Source: Alishewanella tabrizica (GTDB taxonomy: Bacteria; Pseudomonadota; Gammaproteobacteria; Enterobacterales; Alteromonadaceae). From it: 64,000 nt of DNA. The stretch is from contig NZ_BMYR01000002.1 in the NCBI RefSeq assembly GCF_014652375.1, positions 1 through 64,000 on the forward strand, read 5' to 3'. Made by a program: the position numbers and the translations under genes. The notes under the pieces were generated by a model. It searched no databases. It worked only from the letters and a program-made list of their open reading frames with translations, and was not told the origin of the DNA. Positions 10,016-19,400 of the stretch are shown here, piece by piece (position 1 is the stretch's first letter; each line of letters starts with the position of its first letter).

Positions 10016-11180
10016 GTGATGAGCCTTTATTTGTCCTGTATGACTGCATCAAGGCTTGAATAAAAACATATTTTGGCATAGCCCATATTACTTTAAACAG
10101 TTCATGTAATGATGCTTGCTCTGACATAAAACGGGAGAAGGTTTTAGCATCAAGGCGAGCAAACAAGCGAGTGTAAAGTAAAACACCAAGCTGCGGATTT
10201 GTCCGAATTACCCGAAGAAATAAGCTGTCAAGTAATTGATAGCGCTGGCCAATAGGGGGCTTGTGTTCGAATTTTGTATTTTTTACTAACTGGTTAGCAG
10301 TGGCATCAGCCCAACGTTGACAGTTTAAAAAGCTGAAACCGGTCGCGGCTCTAATAGCACCACCTGCAATGCCGCCATAGGTAATCGCCTTGCAAGTATT
10401 ACCGAGGTTTAAGTTTATTGGGTACATCGGTAAAGTAGCCGCCTCTTCTCGGACTATTGAGAAATTTTGGCTGCCTACGAGCTGGCTAATGATAGGTTGT
10501 AATTGATTTTTAAGTGATGAACGGTCAATAATCTTATCACTGAAATAGGTTAATTCGATCAGTGCATGACGAGCACTAAAAGGTAAAATATACACAAACT
10601 GGATGCCTTGTGCGGTGTACTTTATATTTTGCATTAATGCAGCACTTTTCGTATCAAAACAATCTTGTTCTGTTAGTACCTCTTGTCCCAAGAAGCACTG
10701 AAATAACCCGAGATGTTCAAAGTGTAACGGGGGAGGACGAGTATCTATAACCTGCGTTGCAGTAAATTCGCCTAATGAGGTTGTGAGCAAGGTGTGTTTA
10801 TCAATGGTATCAATTGTCATAACGTTACAATTGTACTTAATGCAAAATCTATGTTGTTCTTGCAAAGTATCTTGTGCCAGTGCGCTAAGTGCTTTGGCGC
10901 GAATGGAACAATAAGGATGATCTGTATTGTTCATTTGACGTGTAAAAGTTGCCGAGGAAAAATGCCAGTGTGACCATTTATACTCAATGATCTTTTGTAA
11001 ATAGGGCGGCAGTGTTGAATCAAACCAAAAGCTCCATATACGATCATTTAGCGGCTTTGCATGTTGCTCTAACACGGTTACTTTACCGAGGTAGTTTTTT
11101 TCGCGCAGGGCAAGCATTAATAACAATCCAGACGCACCGGCACCGATGATAATTAAATCGGAGTTATTTGCGCTAGACAT
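10008..11180 (-). CDS. crtY: Lycopene beta-cyclase
   Basis: Flavoprotein that closes both ends of lycopene to make beta-carotene. The 390-residue product opens with an FAD-binding Rossmann segment, DLIIIGAGASGLLLMLAL (about 8-25). It contains the family stretch DRIWSFWFD (about 46-54), then GQEVLTEQDCFD, and YGGIAGGAIRAATGFSF near residue 275, where the cyclase family has its conserved GxxxxxxxPsTGYSf-type block. It overlaps crtB by 8 bp at its start and blh by 8 bp at its end, so expression should be coupled. No hydroxylase (crtZ) or ketolase (crtW) is present, so beta-carotene should be the end carotenoid of this cluster. Confidence 0.94.
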   Translation of the reverse strand: MSSANNSDLIIIGAGASGLLLMLALREKNYLGKVTVLEQHAKPLNDRIWSFWFDSTLPPYLQKIIEYKWSHWHFSSATFTRQMNNTDHPYCSIRAKALSALAQDTLQEQHRFCIKYNCNVMTIDTIDKHTLLTTSLGEFTATQVIDTRPPPLHFEHLGLFQCFLGQEVLTEQDCFDTKSAALMQNIKYTAQGIQFVYILPFSARHALIELTYFSDKIIDRSSLKNQLQPIISQLVGSQNFSIVREEAATLPMYPINLNLGNTCKAITYGGIAGGAIRAATGFSFLNCQRWADATANQLVKNTKFEHKPPIGQRYQLLDSLFLRVIRTNPQLGVLLYTRLFARLDAKTFSRFMSEQASLHELFKVIWAMPKYVFIQALMQSYRTNKGSSHV

Positions 11181-12087
11181 GATGATGGTAATCCTCTGCA
11201 GAAGGAATGATTAACAATCTATGCAACGTTTGCTCATGCTGAGGAAGTTCACGTGCCATCTTTGTAAACCTCATGTCGACTAAGGCTTTAACCGCTAATG
11301 TACATTTGCGGGTATAACTAATAGATACTCTGCCTTTCAGGTAGTCGCAGTGGCGATGCATAAGCTTTCGGCCAATTTCGCGATAAAGATATGCTGCAAC
11401 TGCGATAGCTTTTCGATTACGGGGATGTAGGTAGTACAAACCGCTAATGCCACTTGTGTAAAATATTTCAGCAGTATTTAATAGACGAGCTATCGCTTGT
11501 TTTACAATCGCTTGTTGTTGCTCAGTAGGGGATAATAGTTGCGTTACCGTCATATCCTCTACCCAACTGGCCGGTAAGTAACGTCGGCTCATCTGCGCAT
11601 CTTCAAGTACATCTCTGGCAATATTGGTAAATTGCATCGCAATGCCCAAATCTATCGCAAATACATGACCATGTCTGTTTGAACCCAAAATAGGCGCCAT
11701 CATTAAACCTACAACGCCTGCCACGCGAAACGCATAATTGAGCAGGTCGTTATAGGATGATAACGCCACAGGGTCCAGATCTTGCAAAACCCCTGTGATT
11801 AAGGTGATGCCATGGTGAGGATCAATAGAATACTCGCGGCAAAGTAACAGGAAATCCTGCACAATCGGGTGTGTAGCGCTATTAGCAATTATATCTTGTT
11901 TAATGATCTCAAGTTGGCTTCGAGCCTGATTTTTATCAGGGGTCTCATCCGCTATATCATCAATGAGCCGGCAAAATCGATACAATCTAGCCGCCGCGTT
12001 ACCGGTATCGGTTTCCAAAAAAAGTCGGGCAAAATGAAAGGATTTACCATGCTTTTTTAAAACCTCGGTAGCCGCGTCATGATGCAT
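11173..12087 (-). CDS. crtB: Phytoene synthase
   Basis: Joins two GGPP molecules head to head to give phytoene, the first committed carotenoid step. The 304-residue protein has both Asp-rich metal/diphosphate motifs of the squalene/phytoene synthase family: RLIDDIADE near residue 42 and NIARDVLEDAQMSRRYLP near residue 153. It starts one base after the crtI stop (no gap) and overlaps crtY by 8 bp. Length is typical for bacterial CrtB. Confidence 0.96.
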   Translation of the reverse strand: MHHDAATEVLKKHGKSFHFARLFLETDTGNAAARLYRFCRLIDDIADETPDKNQARSQLEIIKQDIIANSATHPIVQDFLLLCREYSIDPHHGITLITGVLQDLDPVALSSYNDLLNYAFRVAGVVGLMMAPILGSNRHGHVFAIDLGIAMQFTNIARDVLEDAQMSRRYLPASWVEDMTVTQLLSPTEQQQAIVKQAIARLLNTAEIFYTSGISGLYYLHPRNRKAIAVAAYLYREIGRKLMHRHCDYLKGRVSISYTRKCTLAVKALVDMRFTKMARELPQHEQTLHRLLIIPSAEDYHHHV

Positions 12088-13560
12088 TTAGATATTCACC
12101 TTTGGAATGAGCTTATCTACAACCTTGGCAGAGGACAACACCCCTGGTAAGCCTGCGCCCGGATGTGTACCGGCACCACACAAATATAAGTTGGCGGGTC
12201 CTTCTGCTTGGTTATGAAACCGAAACCAGGCAGACTGTTGAAAAGTTGGGGCAATAGAGAAACCACTTCCTGCAACACTACTATAATCCGATTCAAAGTC
12301 ATTAGGCGTTTTAATAAAGCGCTGCACGAGGTGTGAGCTCAGATCCGGCATAATAGTCCTTTCTAAAGCAGCAATGATGTTATCAGCATACTGCTCTTGC
12401 TCTTGCTCCCAGTCTATATGAGACAAATTATTGGGTACCGGAGCTAGCACGTAAAATGAATCGCAACCTGCCGGGGCCATACTAGGATCAGTCGCCGTTG
12501 GCCGATGTAAATAAAGCGAGAAGTCTTCTGCTAAAATTTTACGATCAAAAATGTCAGTGAGTAATTCTTTGTACCGTTTTCCGAGCCAAATTGTGTGGTG
12601 AACAATGTTTGCATATTGTTTATCAGTTCCGAAATAAAGGACAAATAACCCCATTGATAATGTGGCATGCTTAGTTTTAATTTTTGCACTTAATGTTTGT
12701 GCTTTGGGATCAACAAGGTGGCGATAAAGGTATTTGGGATCAATATTTGAAACCACTTTGTCACAGTAAAACTCGTCGTGGTTCGTTATGACTGATTGAA
12801 TATGATTGCCTTTCAAGTTTAAGCCAGTCACCTTGGTGTTTAATTGGATCTTTATGCCTTCTTCGTGCATTAATTTAGTCAGGCCGTCAACGATGGCTCC
12901 GGTGCCTCCCATCGCAAAATGCACGCCCCACTTACGCTCTAGAAAATGAATGAGGCTGTAAATACTTGTGGTGGCAAAAGGATTACCCCCAACTAACAAA
13001 GGTTGAATAGAAAAAGCTTGGCGCAGTTTATCATTTTTGAGGTAAGCACAGACCATTTGCCAGACGCTGCGGTAACACTTGAGTTTTATTAAAGGGGGTA
13101 TTTGAGCTAGCATTGTCGATATCTGATGAAAGGGTGTGCTGGAAAGCTGCGTAAAGCCAACATCAAATATTGATTCAGATTGTTTCAATAGTGCTAAATA
13201 GCCTTGTTGATCGTCAGGTTCTATTTCAGCAATTCGTGCAAGTGTCTCTTCAATGGTACCGCCGTAATCAAAATGCGAGCCATCAGGATACACAAATCGA
13301 TACCAAGGAGTAACTGGAACAAATTGCATATAATCGCTAAGTTGCTTATTAAACAGCTCAAATAGTTCTTCAAACAAAAAAGGAGCGGTAACAACAGTGG
13401 GCCCGGCATCAAATACAAAGCCATCTTTAACAAATTGCTGCGCACGGCCTCCCAATCGAGGACATTGATCGATTATTGTAACCTCATAACCTTTAGCTTT
13501 TAGGCGCAGTGCTGATGCAATACCACCAAAACCCCCACCTATTACAATTGCTTTAGACAA
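12088..13560 (-). CDS. crtI: Phytoene desaturase (lycopene-forming, CrtI type)
   Basis: FAD-dependent desaturase that introduces double bonds in phytoene to give lycopene. The 490-residue protein has the N-terminal dinucleotide-binding motif AIVIGGGFGGIASALRLKAK (about 4-23) and the RLGGRAQQF segment. At the C-terminus it has LYLCGAGTHPGAGLPGV, the bacterial-type phytoene dehydrogenase signature. It overlaps crtE by 8 bp at its start and abuts crtB at its end. Four-step desaturation to lycopene is inferred because a lycopene cyclase is encoded in the same run. Confidence 0.96.
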   Translation of the reverse strand: MSKAIVIGGGFGGIASALRLKAKGYEVTIIDQCPRLGGRAQQFVKDGFVFDAGPTVVTAPFLFEELFELFNKQLSDYMQFVPVTPWYRFVYPDGSHFDYGGTIEETLARIAEIEPDDQQGYLALLKQSESIFDVGFTQLSSTPFHQISTMLAQIPPLIKLKCYRSVWQMVCAYLKNDKLRQAFSIQPLLVGGNPFATTSIYSLIHFLERKWGVHFAMGGTGAIVDGLTKLMHEEGIKIQLNTKVTGLNLKGNHIQSVITNHDEFYCDKVVSNIDPKYLYRHLVDPKAQTLSAKIKTKHATLSMGLFVLYFGTDKQYANIVHHTIWLGKRYKELLTDIFDRKILAEDFSLYLHRPTATDPSMAPAGCDSFYVLAPVPNNLSHIDWEQEQEQYADNIIAALERTIMPDLSSHLVQRFIKTPNDFESDYSSVAGSGFSIAPTFQQSAWFRFHNQAEGPANLYLCGAGTHPGAGLPGVLSSAKVVDKLIPKVNI

Positions 13561-14437
13561 GTAATTCCCCTTTGGGTAAAGACATTAAAATGCGGTCTGT
13601 TTTAGCGATCATTTTTGTTGCTGTTTCAATGATACTTGCAGCAGAGTGATGTGGCATGGCGCTTAAGGTACTTTGGCATTGTTTTAGTAAGAAATGAGCT
13701 CTGCTGCATGCAATAAATAAAGCCTGTTGGTGAGAGGTATTTAATGCGAGTAAATTAACTAAATTTAGTTGTGAATGGTGTAAGTCTTGCTGCCAATCAT
13801 CAATGTCATCAAGTATTTGATAGGCAATAGCGAATTGTGAAATGGCTTGTTCTGCGCTGCTAATATATTGTGGAAATCCTGCCATTAATAAAGGTAATGT
13901 CAGGGTTAATTGAATAAGAGGTCCAGATTTTAATGCTGCGATATTTTCGTACTCTTGTTCACACAACATACTATTTTGTGACTTTAGGTCTAAATCCTGC
14001 CCTTCAATGGTACTAGCAACGGCGTCATGTATTTTGGTAAATAAAGCGCTAATACTTTCAATAGGTTTAATGTTAGCTATAAGGCTGTAAGCGGCGGAGA
14101 TCATTAAGTCGCCCGCACACATGGCATGCCCTTTACCAAACTTTATCCAAAGTGATTCAACACCACGTCGGCTTTCGTCATTGTCTTGTAAATCATCATG
14201 AATTAGCGAGGCGTTATGAAGTAGCTCTATCGCACCGGCTAACATAAATATGGCGTGTGAAGGAAGTTGTAATGCGATGCCTGCATTGATGCATAGCTTT
14301 GCTCTGGTTCTACTACCACCACTAGCTAGATGGAAGGATGCCGGTGCATTGTTTGCGACTTTATGCAGTATCAATGCCTCACATTGTTCTAACATGTCGT
14401 GGTAAATATGATGGTTGGCTAAATCAGTCTTGCTCAT
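13553..14437 (-). CDS. crtE: Geranylgeranyl diphosphate synthase
   Basis: Trans-prenyltransferase that makes C20 GGPP, the substrate of CrtB. The 294-residue product has the two Asp-rich motifs of the polyprenyl synthase family: LIHDDLQDND (first DDxxD, near residue 80) and ILDDIDDWQQD (second DDxxD, near residue 213), plus GKGHAMCAGDLM. Chain length is assigned from the cluster rather than from a measured specificity. It starts 100 bp downstream of the rhodopsin gene, with only a weak GAG nine bases before the ATG. That gap holds a hairpin over the rhodopsin stop codon but no obvious promoter. Confidence 0.94.
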   Translation of the reverse strand: MSKTDLANHHIYHDMLEQCEALILHKVANNAPASFHLASGGSRTRAKLCINAGIALQLPSHAIFMLAGAIELLHNASLIHDDLQDNDESRRGVESLWIKFGKGHAMCAGDLMISAAYSLIANIKPIESISALFTKIHDAVASTIEGQDLDLKSQNSMLCEQEYENIAALKSGPLIQLTLTLPLLMAGFPQYISSAEQAISQFAIAYQILDDIDDWQQDLHHSQLNLVNLLALNTSHQQALFIACSRAHFLLKQCQSTLSAMPHHSAASIIETATKMIAKTDRILMSLPKGELLV

Positions 14438-14514
14438 GGTTTCGACTCATTTGCTGCAAAGGTTTTGCCGGGTTGTCTTAACTACAACCAAGCAAGACCT
14501 TTGGGTTCGTCTGC

Positions 14515-14539
14515 AATAAGTTTACTATCTAAACTTATT
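14515..14539. repeat. Hairpin over the rhodopsin stop codon
   Basis: AATAAGTTT (14515-14523) and AAACTTATT (14531-14539) form a perfect 9-bp stem with a 7-base loop. The rhodopsin stop codon (14538-14540) is in one arm. No T-run follows on the minus strand, so it is not a standard terminator. It could stabilise or separate the rhodopsin message from the crt messages. Confidence 0.5.
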
Positions 14540-15359
14540 AAGCTTTGGCATTTACATCGCTTTCGCTTGTCGCTGCGTACCATATTAATAAACCAAAGGC
14601 GATTTTATTAACAAGGTCTGCTAAGTTATAAACGATATTCAATGCTTCCTGATCAGCTGTGCCCGTCATATAACCTAAAACATAGCCTATCGGATAGATT
14701 GCCCAACCAACTGTAACGATCCAACGCATGGCGTTGTATGCATATTTGACCGCAGGACTTGCGCTTTTGTCGGCAGCTTTGCCCGCTTCGCCTTTGAAGA
14801 TTTCCCATAAAATATAAAACCAACCAGCCATACCAATAACAAAACCGATAGTAATATTGATATAACCTGCTTCAGCCAAATAACCCGGAATTAACATGAC
14901 TAAGGTACCGATAAGTAAGCGCCAAAATATGCCGGCAGTAGCCGAACCGATCGCGCGTAAAATCAGATAAAACTCAATCATTAATAGTGGTACTGTTAAT
15001 AACCAGTCAATATAGCGATACACGGTTGGTGTTGTCTGCGTTGCAACCCATACATCTCGCATATAGAAGTAATGAACTGCTGCTATAAAGGTAACTAACG
15101 CAGAAACAACCAGCGATGTCTTCCATTTTGCTGACACGCTTTGTGTTTCCCATAGGAAAAACACCGTTGATGCCATTAGTGCCATTGAAATTAACCAAAA
15201 CGATATTCCCACAAAATCATCGGCTTCTAAATTTGCTGCTGCGTGCGCAGCACCAGGCAGCATCATTAAAAGCAGGGTAGCAATACACGTTTTCATGTTT
15301 ATACCGACACGGCTTAATGAAAAGCCTTGTAACCTATCTTTTATGTTACTTGTCTTCAT
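14538..15359 (-). CDS. Proteorhodopsin, green-type light-driven proton pump
   Basis: Seven-helix inner-membrane retinal protein that exports protons in light. Counted from the first Met, the pump triad is Asp118, Thr122, Glu129 in RYIDWLLTVPLLMIEF, with His96 beside the proton-acceptor position. The spectral-tuning residue is Leu126 (Leu or Met means green, Gln blue), and retinal would bind Lys252 in DLVNKIAFG. Counted from the second Met (ATG at 15296) these become Asp97, Thr101, Leu105, Glu108 and Lys231, exactly the numbering of the first marine proteorhodopsin. The signal peptide (MKTCIATLL...AHA) then starts at residue 1. The upstream ATG at 15359 has the better ribosome-binding site (GAAGAG, eight bases away); the second has none. 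The true start is therefore open. Confidence 0.96.
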   Translation of the reverse strand: MKTSNIKDRLQGFSLSRVGINMKTCIATLLLMMLPGAAHAAANLEADDFVGISFWLISMALMASTVFFLWETQSVSAKWKTSLVVSALVTFIAAVHYFYMRDVWVATQTTPTVYRYIDWLLTVPLLMIEFYLILRAIGSATAGIFWRLLIGTLVMLIPGYLAEAGYINITIGFVIGMAGWFYILWEIFKGEAGKAADKSASPAVKYAYNAMRWIVTVGWAIYPIGYVLGYMTGTADQEALNIVYNLADLVNKIAFGLLIWYAATSESDVNAKA

Positions 15360-15643
15360 ATAAATATCTCTTCGTTGTTAACCAAAAGGTTGTGTTACTT
15401 AATGTATTTATAAGTAGCAATAGGTTAAACGCATGCTGTTAAGCTTAAGTTCACATTTTTTTTGAATAAAAAATAAACAAAAATTAATCGGTCCTAGCTA
15501 TATTTAATTCCATCTATTTTTGATACTGTGAGAATTTTTAATTTATTATGACTTTTTTGGTTGTGTTGTTTTAAATATGTTTTTCGGTTTTTAGATAGAT
15601 TATAAGTGAGTTAATGACTTTCGCTTAGTGAGACTACGTTGCA

Positions 15644-15665
15644 TTTTTGCCATATATGGTAAAAA
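15644..15665. promoter_or_regulatory. 22-bp near-perfect palindrome upstream of proteorhodopsin (operator candidate)
   Basis: TTTTTGCCATATATGGT followed by AAAAA reads the same on both strands except for one symmetric pair (G at 15649, T at 15660). The core CCATATATGG is perfect. It lies about 285 bp upstream of the longer rhodopsin start. The symmetry suggests a dimeric regulator; none is identified. Confidence 0.4.
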
Positions 15666-15950
15666 GTACTGGCTAAAAGGACAGCGTTTTTTTAGCGGAC
15701 TTTATAAGTGTAGCAACAACATTTTAGATTCTTCATGAGTCGATGTTCGCCAGCCTATTGCTGCCTTCTCTTACTCAATAAATTTTTGATGTGTTTTGCG
15801 TCTCCTTTTCTGTGTTTACTGGCTCTACCCGTATTAATTGTGAAAACTGTTTTTTCATCACACCCTTTCCATAGGCAATAATTTCGAGACTCACCCGTTA
15901 TCACTTCTGCTGAAATTTTATGCAACTAAACTGTCACAGTATTAATTTAC

Positions 15951-15978
15951 TTGCGCATCGCTGTTTGCATCGTATAAT
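15951..15978 (+). promoter_or_regulatory. Promoter of tRNA-Leu
   Basis: TATAAT (15973-15978), a perfect -10, is preceded at 16 bp by a weak -35, TTGCGC (15951-15956), and followed by a GC-rich GCAGGCG discriminator as is usual for stable-RNA promoters. It lies 30 bp before the mature tRNA 5' end. Confidence 0.65.
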
Positions 15979-16008
15979 GCAGGCGTTTACTTCATAATAC
16001 CCCTCAGT

Positions 16009-16095
16009 GCCTGGGTGGCGAAATCGGTAGACGCAGCGGATTCAAAATCCGCCGGGGGAAACTCCGTGTCGGTTCGAGTCCGACCCTAGGCACCA
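16009..16095 (+). tRNA. tRNA-Leu(CAA)
   Basis: An 87-base tRNA with encoded CCA. The acceptor stem GCCTGGG (16009-16015) pairs with CCTAGGC (16085-16091), followed by ACCA. The anticodon stem GCGGA/TCCGC encloses the loop TTCAAAA, giving anticodon CAA (16043-16045), which reads UUG. A long variable arm (class II, as for Leu) and the T-loop GGTTCGAGTCC are present. It is a single tRNA, with no second tRNA in the following 365 bp. Confidence 0.97.
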
Positions 16096-16460
16096 ACACC
16101 TTTTAGCGTTTGAATCCTGTAAATCCTCTTATTACCAAAAAATAAAAATACTAATGTTTCTTTAATTGCTATAGCCTATCCTAGTTAACTATTTTCTAGT
16201 TTAAGTTTCGGTCTTCTTTCACTCTCAAAAATCGATTTTTCATCGCTCAATTTTATTGACACCGGAAGGTCTGGTATTCCACACCTATTATTCTTGAAGT
16301 TCGCTAGCGCTGTGGTGTTGAGAATACCTACGTTCGGTCACTTAATCTTAATAGAGTATGATCTTTTTAATGTTCAACGCTTATAATAGTTCAGCTGCGT
16401 AGATATCATCACTTATTGATTGCTAGAGATTAAAATTTTCATAAAAAATAGGATTTTAAC
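16096..16460. other. 365-bp intergenic region after tRNA-Leu
   Basis: No gene seen. It holds an imperfect inverted repeat (GGTATTC-CACACC at 16273-16285 against GGTGTTG-A-GAATACC at 16314-16328) around a CGCTAGCG core, and a perfect -10-like TATAAT at 16382-16387 that may serve the following gene, without a convincing -35. A copy of the tRNA 3' end, which would mark an integration site, was not seen. Confidence 0.5.
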
Positions 16461-19400
16461 GTGAGTGCACCGGATTTTGCCGATGATGAAATAGGTCGTC
16501 TTGAAGCTTTACATCGTTTGAGCTTGCTTGATACACCTGCAGAGGAGCGTTTTGATCGTATTACCCGCTTAGCTGCAAAACTTTTTAATGTCGAAACATG
16601 CTTAATTTCACTTGTTGATAGCGATAGGCAATGGTTTAAATCTAAAGTAGGGCTTGATGCATGCGAAACAAGCCGAGCCATTTCATTTTGTGGCCATGCA
16701 ATTTTACAGTCTGATATTTTCATTGTGCCTGATGCAAGTTTAGACGAACGATTTCGCGCGAATCCACTTGTTTTGGGTGCGCCTAACATTCGTTTTTATG
16801 CTGGTGCCCCCTTGTGTGAGTCAAATAGGCATCCGATAGGTACATTATGTTTAATCGATTCTGCACCTCGTGAATTTTCAAAAGGTGAGCAGCAGATCTT
16901 ACGTGATTTAGCAGACATTATTGAGCACGAGATAAAAAGGCTTGATGATGCAATGTTAAAAAAGCAACTTGTCATTAATGCGGCCAGAACAGAGTCAGTT
17001 TTTTCTACTCTCCCTGATATTGTTTTTGTAATCGATCGCGAATTTCGTTTCCTTGTTTGTAATGAGCACCCAGATTTACTCAAACCCAAGCATGATCTTA
17101 TTGGTCGTAGCGTTTACGATGTTTTGCCAAAAGTACTTGCCGACGAACTAGTTCAAAACGTTAAGCGTGCTTTTGATAGTCAGACAGTCGTTCATCATAA
17201 TTACACTTTTAAAGAATACGATAAGTCATTTGAAGCCCGCTACAGAAAAATTGATGATAGCGAGGTTCTGGTTGTTATTAGAAACACAACAGAACAAATG
17301 AAGGCTAATGAAGAGTTAATTAGGTTATCTGAAGTTGTTAGGCAGACAACAAATGGTATCGTAATCACCGATCCAAATGGTCTTGTTGTTTGGATAAATG
17401 AGGCGTTTACCAATATAAGTGGTTACAGTATTGAAGATATGGTTGGTAGAAAGCCAGGTCATTTACTACAAGGCGCTGACACAAACCCCGAGACCGTTAA
17501 GATTATGGCTGAGGCTTTGGCTGAACAAAAGAGCTTTACGGTTGATGTATTAAATTACTCAAAAGCAAATACGCCTTTTTGGATAAGGATAGCCTGCAAT
17601 CCGCTTTTAAACGCAACTGGTGAGCTAAGTGGATACCTTGCCATAGAAACGAATATAACCAAAGAAAAACGAGATGAAGAGCTTATTCGAGAGAGTAAAA
17701 ATCTTTTAAAAGCAGTTATTGATGCTAATAATATTGGGACATGGCACTTAAACATACAAACAGGTGAATTATTCATCAATGATAAATGGGCAGCATTACT
17801 AGGGTACGATATTCGTGAGTTATCCCCAATTAACCGCGAGACATGGGAACGTTTAACTCATCCTGAAGACCTAAAATATTGTTTTGCTCAAATTGAACAG
17901 CATACAAAAGGATTGCTCCCGATTTACGAAGCCAATATGCGCATGAAGCATAAAAGAGGCGATTGGATTTGGATTAATACGCGTGGCCGAGTGTCCTCTA
18001 GAACGGCTGATGGACGAGCGGAATGGATGTTGGGGACTCATTTTGATATTAATGATCAAATAAAAGCAGAAAGCTCGTTAGATGAAAAGTCTCAACAAAT
18101 GCAGGCCATTGTCGAGAGCATGCTCGATGGTGTTATCAGTATCGATAGTCATGGTCTTATTTTAACATTCAATCAAGCTGCAGAAGAGATATTTGGTTAC
18201 CGTGGTGAAGAGATTTTAAAGCAAAACATTAATATTCTCATGGGATCTCCTCACCGTGAGCATCACAATAACTATCTATCAAACTATATCAATCGCGGTA
18301 TAAGCGATGTGACAGGTCGCGTACGTGAGCTTGATGCATTGCACAAAAATGGTCATACCTTTCCGATAGAATTAAGTGTTGTTGCAGTAAAAATGGCCGG
18401 TGAAACCAGTTTCATCGGTATTGTTCGGGATATTACGCTGCGTAAAAAACGTGAACAAGAGATACATCAATTAGCTTTTTATGATTCATTAACACAATTG
18501 CCGAATCGCCGTTTGTTGTTAAATAAGTTACAAAGCGTCATTGATCATAGTGCGCGAGACAATAAATATGCGGCATTATTTTTTCTAGATTTAGATAATT
18601 TTAAGAACTTAAATGATAGTTCAGGCCATGATACAGGTGATTTATTGTTGTGTCAGGTTGCGAAACGCTTAGTTGAATCCGTTAGACAAGGGGATACGGT
18701 TGCGCGTTTGGGGGGAGACGAGTTTGTAATCGTTGTGACCGATTTAAGTCCGAATCAACAGACAGCCGCAAATCAAGCTGAAACCTTAGCGCAAAAAATT
18801 ATTTCAAATCTTACACGTGAATACAATCTTGAAGGTGTTATCTATAATACTACCGCAAGTATCGGTGTAACAATGTTAAATGGCGCTGAAACCTCCAAAG
18901 AGGAGTTATTGAAGCAGGCTGACATGGCAATGTATAAAGCGAAGGAAGCTGGACGAAATAATGCGCAATTCTTTGATCCTCAGATGCAAATTGCAGTAAG
19001 TATCAGGGCAGCGTTAGTCAATGACTTATATGAGGCTCTGCAACAAGAAAACTTTAGATTAGTATTTCAAAAGCAGGTTGACCAATTCGGTCATGTCGTT
19101 GGCGTTGAAGTATTGTTAAGATGGCATCATGATGTTAAAGGTATAATATCTCCTGCTGATTTTATCCCTTTAGCGGAAGAAACGGGTTTAATTGTTCCCA
19201 TTGGTCATTGGGTTTTGACAGAAGCATGTAAAACGCTTTATTTGTGGTCTAAAGATGAACAATTAATGACGTTGAGCATTGCAGTAAACATAAGTGTTGT
19301 GCAATTTAGTAAAAAAGACTTTGTATCAAGTATTATCAATATTCTGCAGCAAACGGGAGCGGATCCCAAACGACTCAAACTTGAAATCACCGAAACGCTT

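Larger units (their letters stand above)
15360..16008. other. 650-bp AT-rich intergenic region between rhodopsin and tRNA-Leu
   Basis: No coding frame of useful size is seen. It must hold the minus-strand rhodopsin promoter, but I see no clear -35/-10 pair. It contains a 22-bp near-perfect palindrome (15644-15665), a 7-bp stem GCTAAAA/TTTTAGC (15672-15678 and 15690-15696), and the plus-strand tRNA promoter at its right end. Confidence 0.6.

Noticed and set aside
16009-16460. tRNA-Leu as integration site of a genomic island containing the c-di-GMP genes
   Set aside because: No second copy of the tRNA 3' end and no integrase gene were seen in the window.
17330-17660. Second PAS domain as a LOV blue-light sensor, tempting beside a rhodopsin gene
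   Set aside because: The segment GRKPGHLLQG has Pro where LOV domains carry the flavin-binding Cys, so photochemistry of the LOV type is not expected.
18080-18445. Fourth PAS domain as a FixL-type haem oxygen sensor
   Set aside because: The fold looks FixL-like, but Asp stands at the position of the axial haem His in my alignment by eye.
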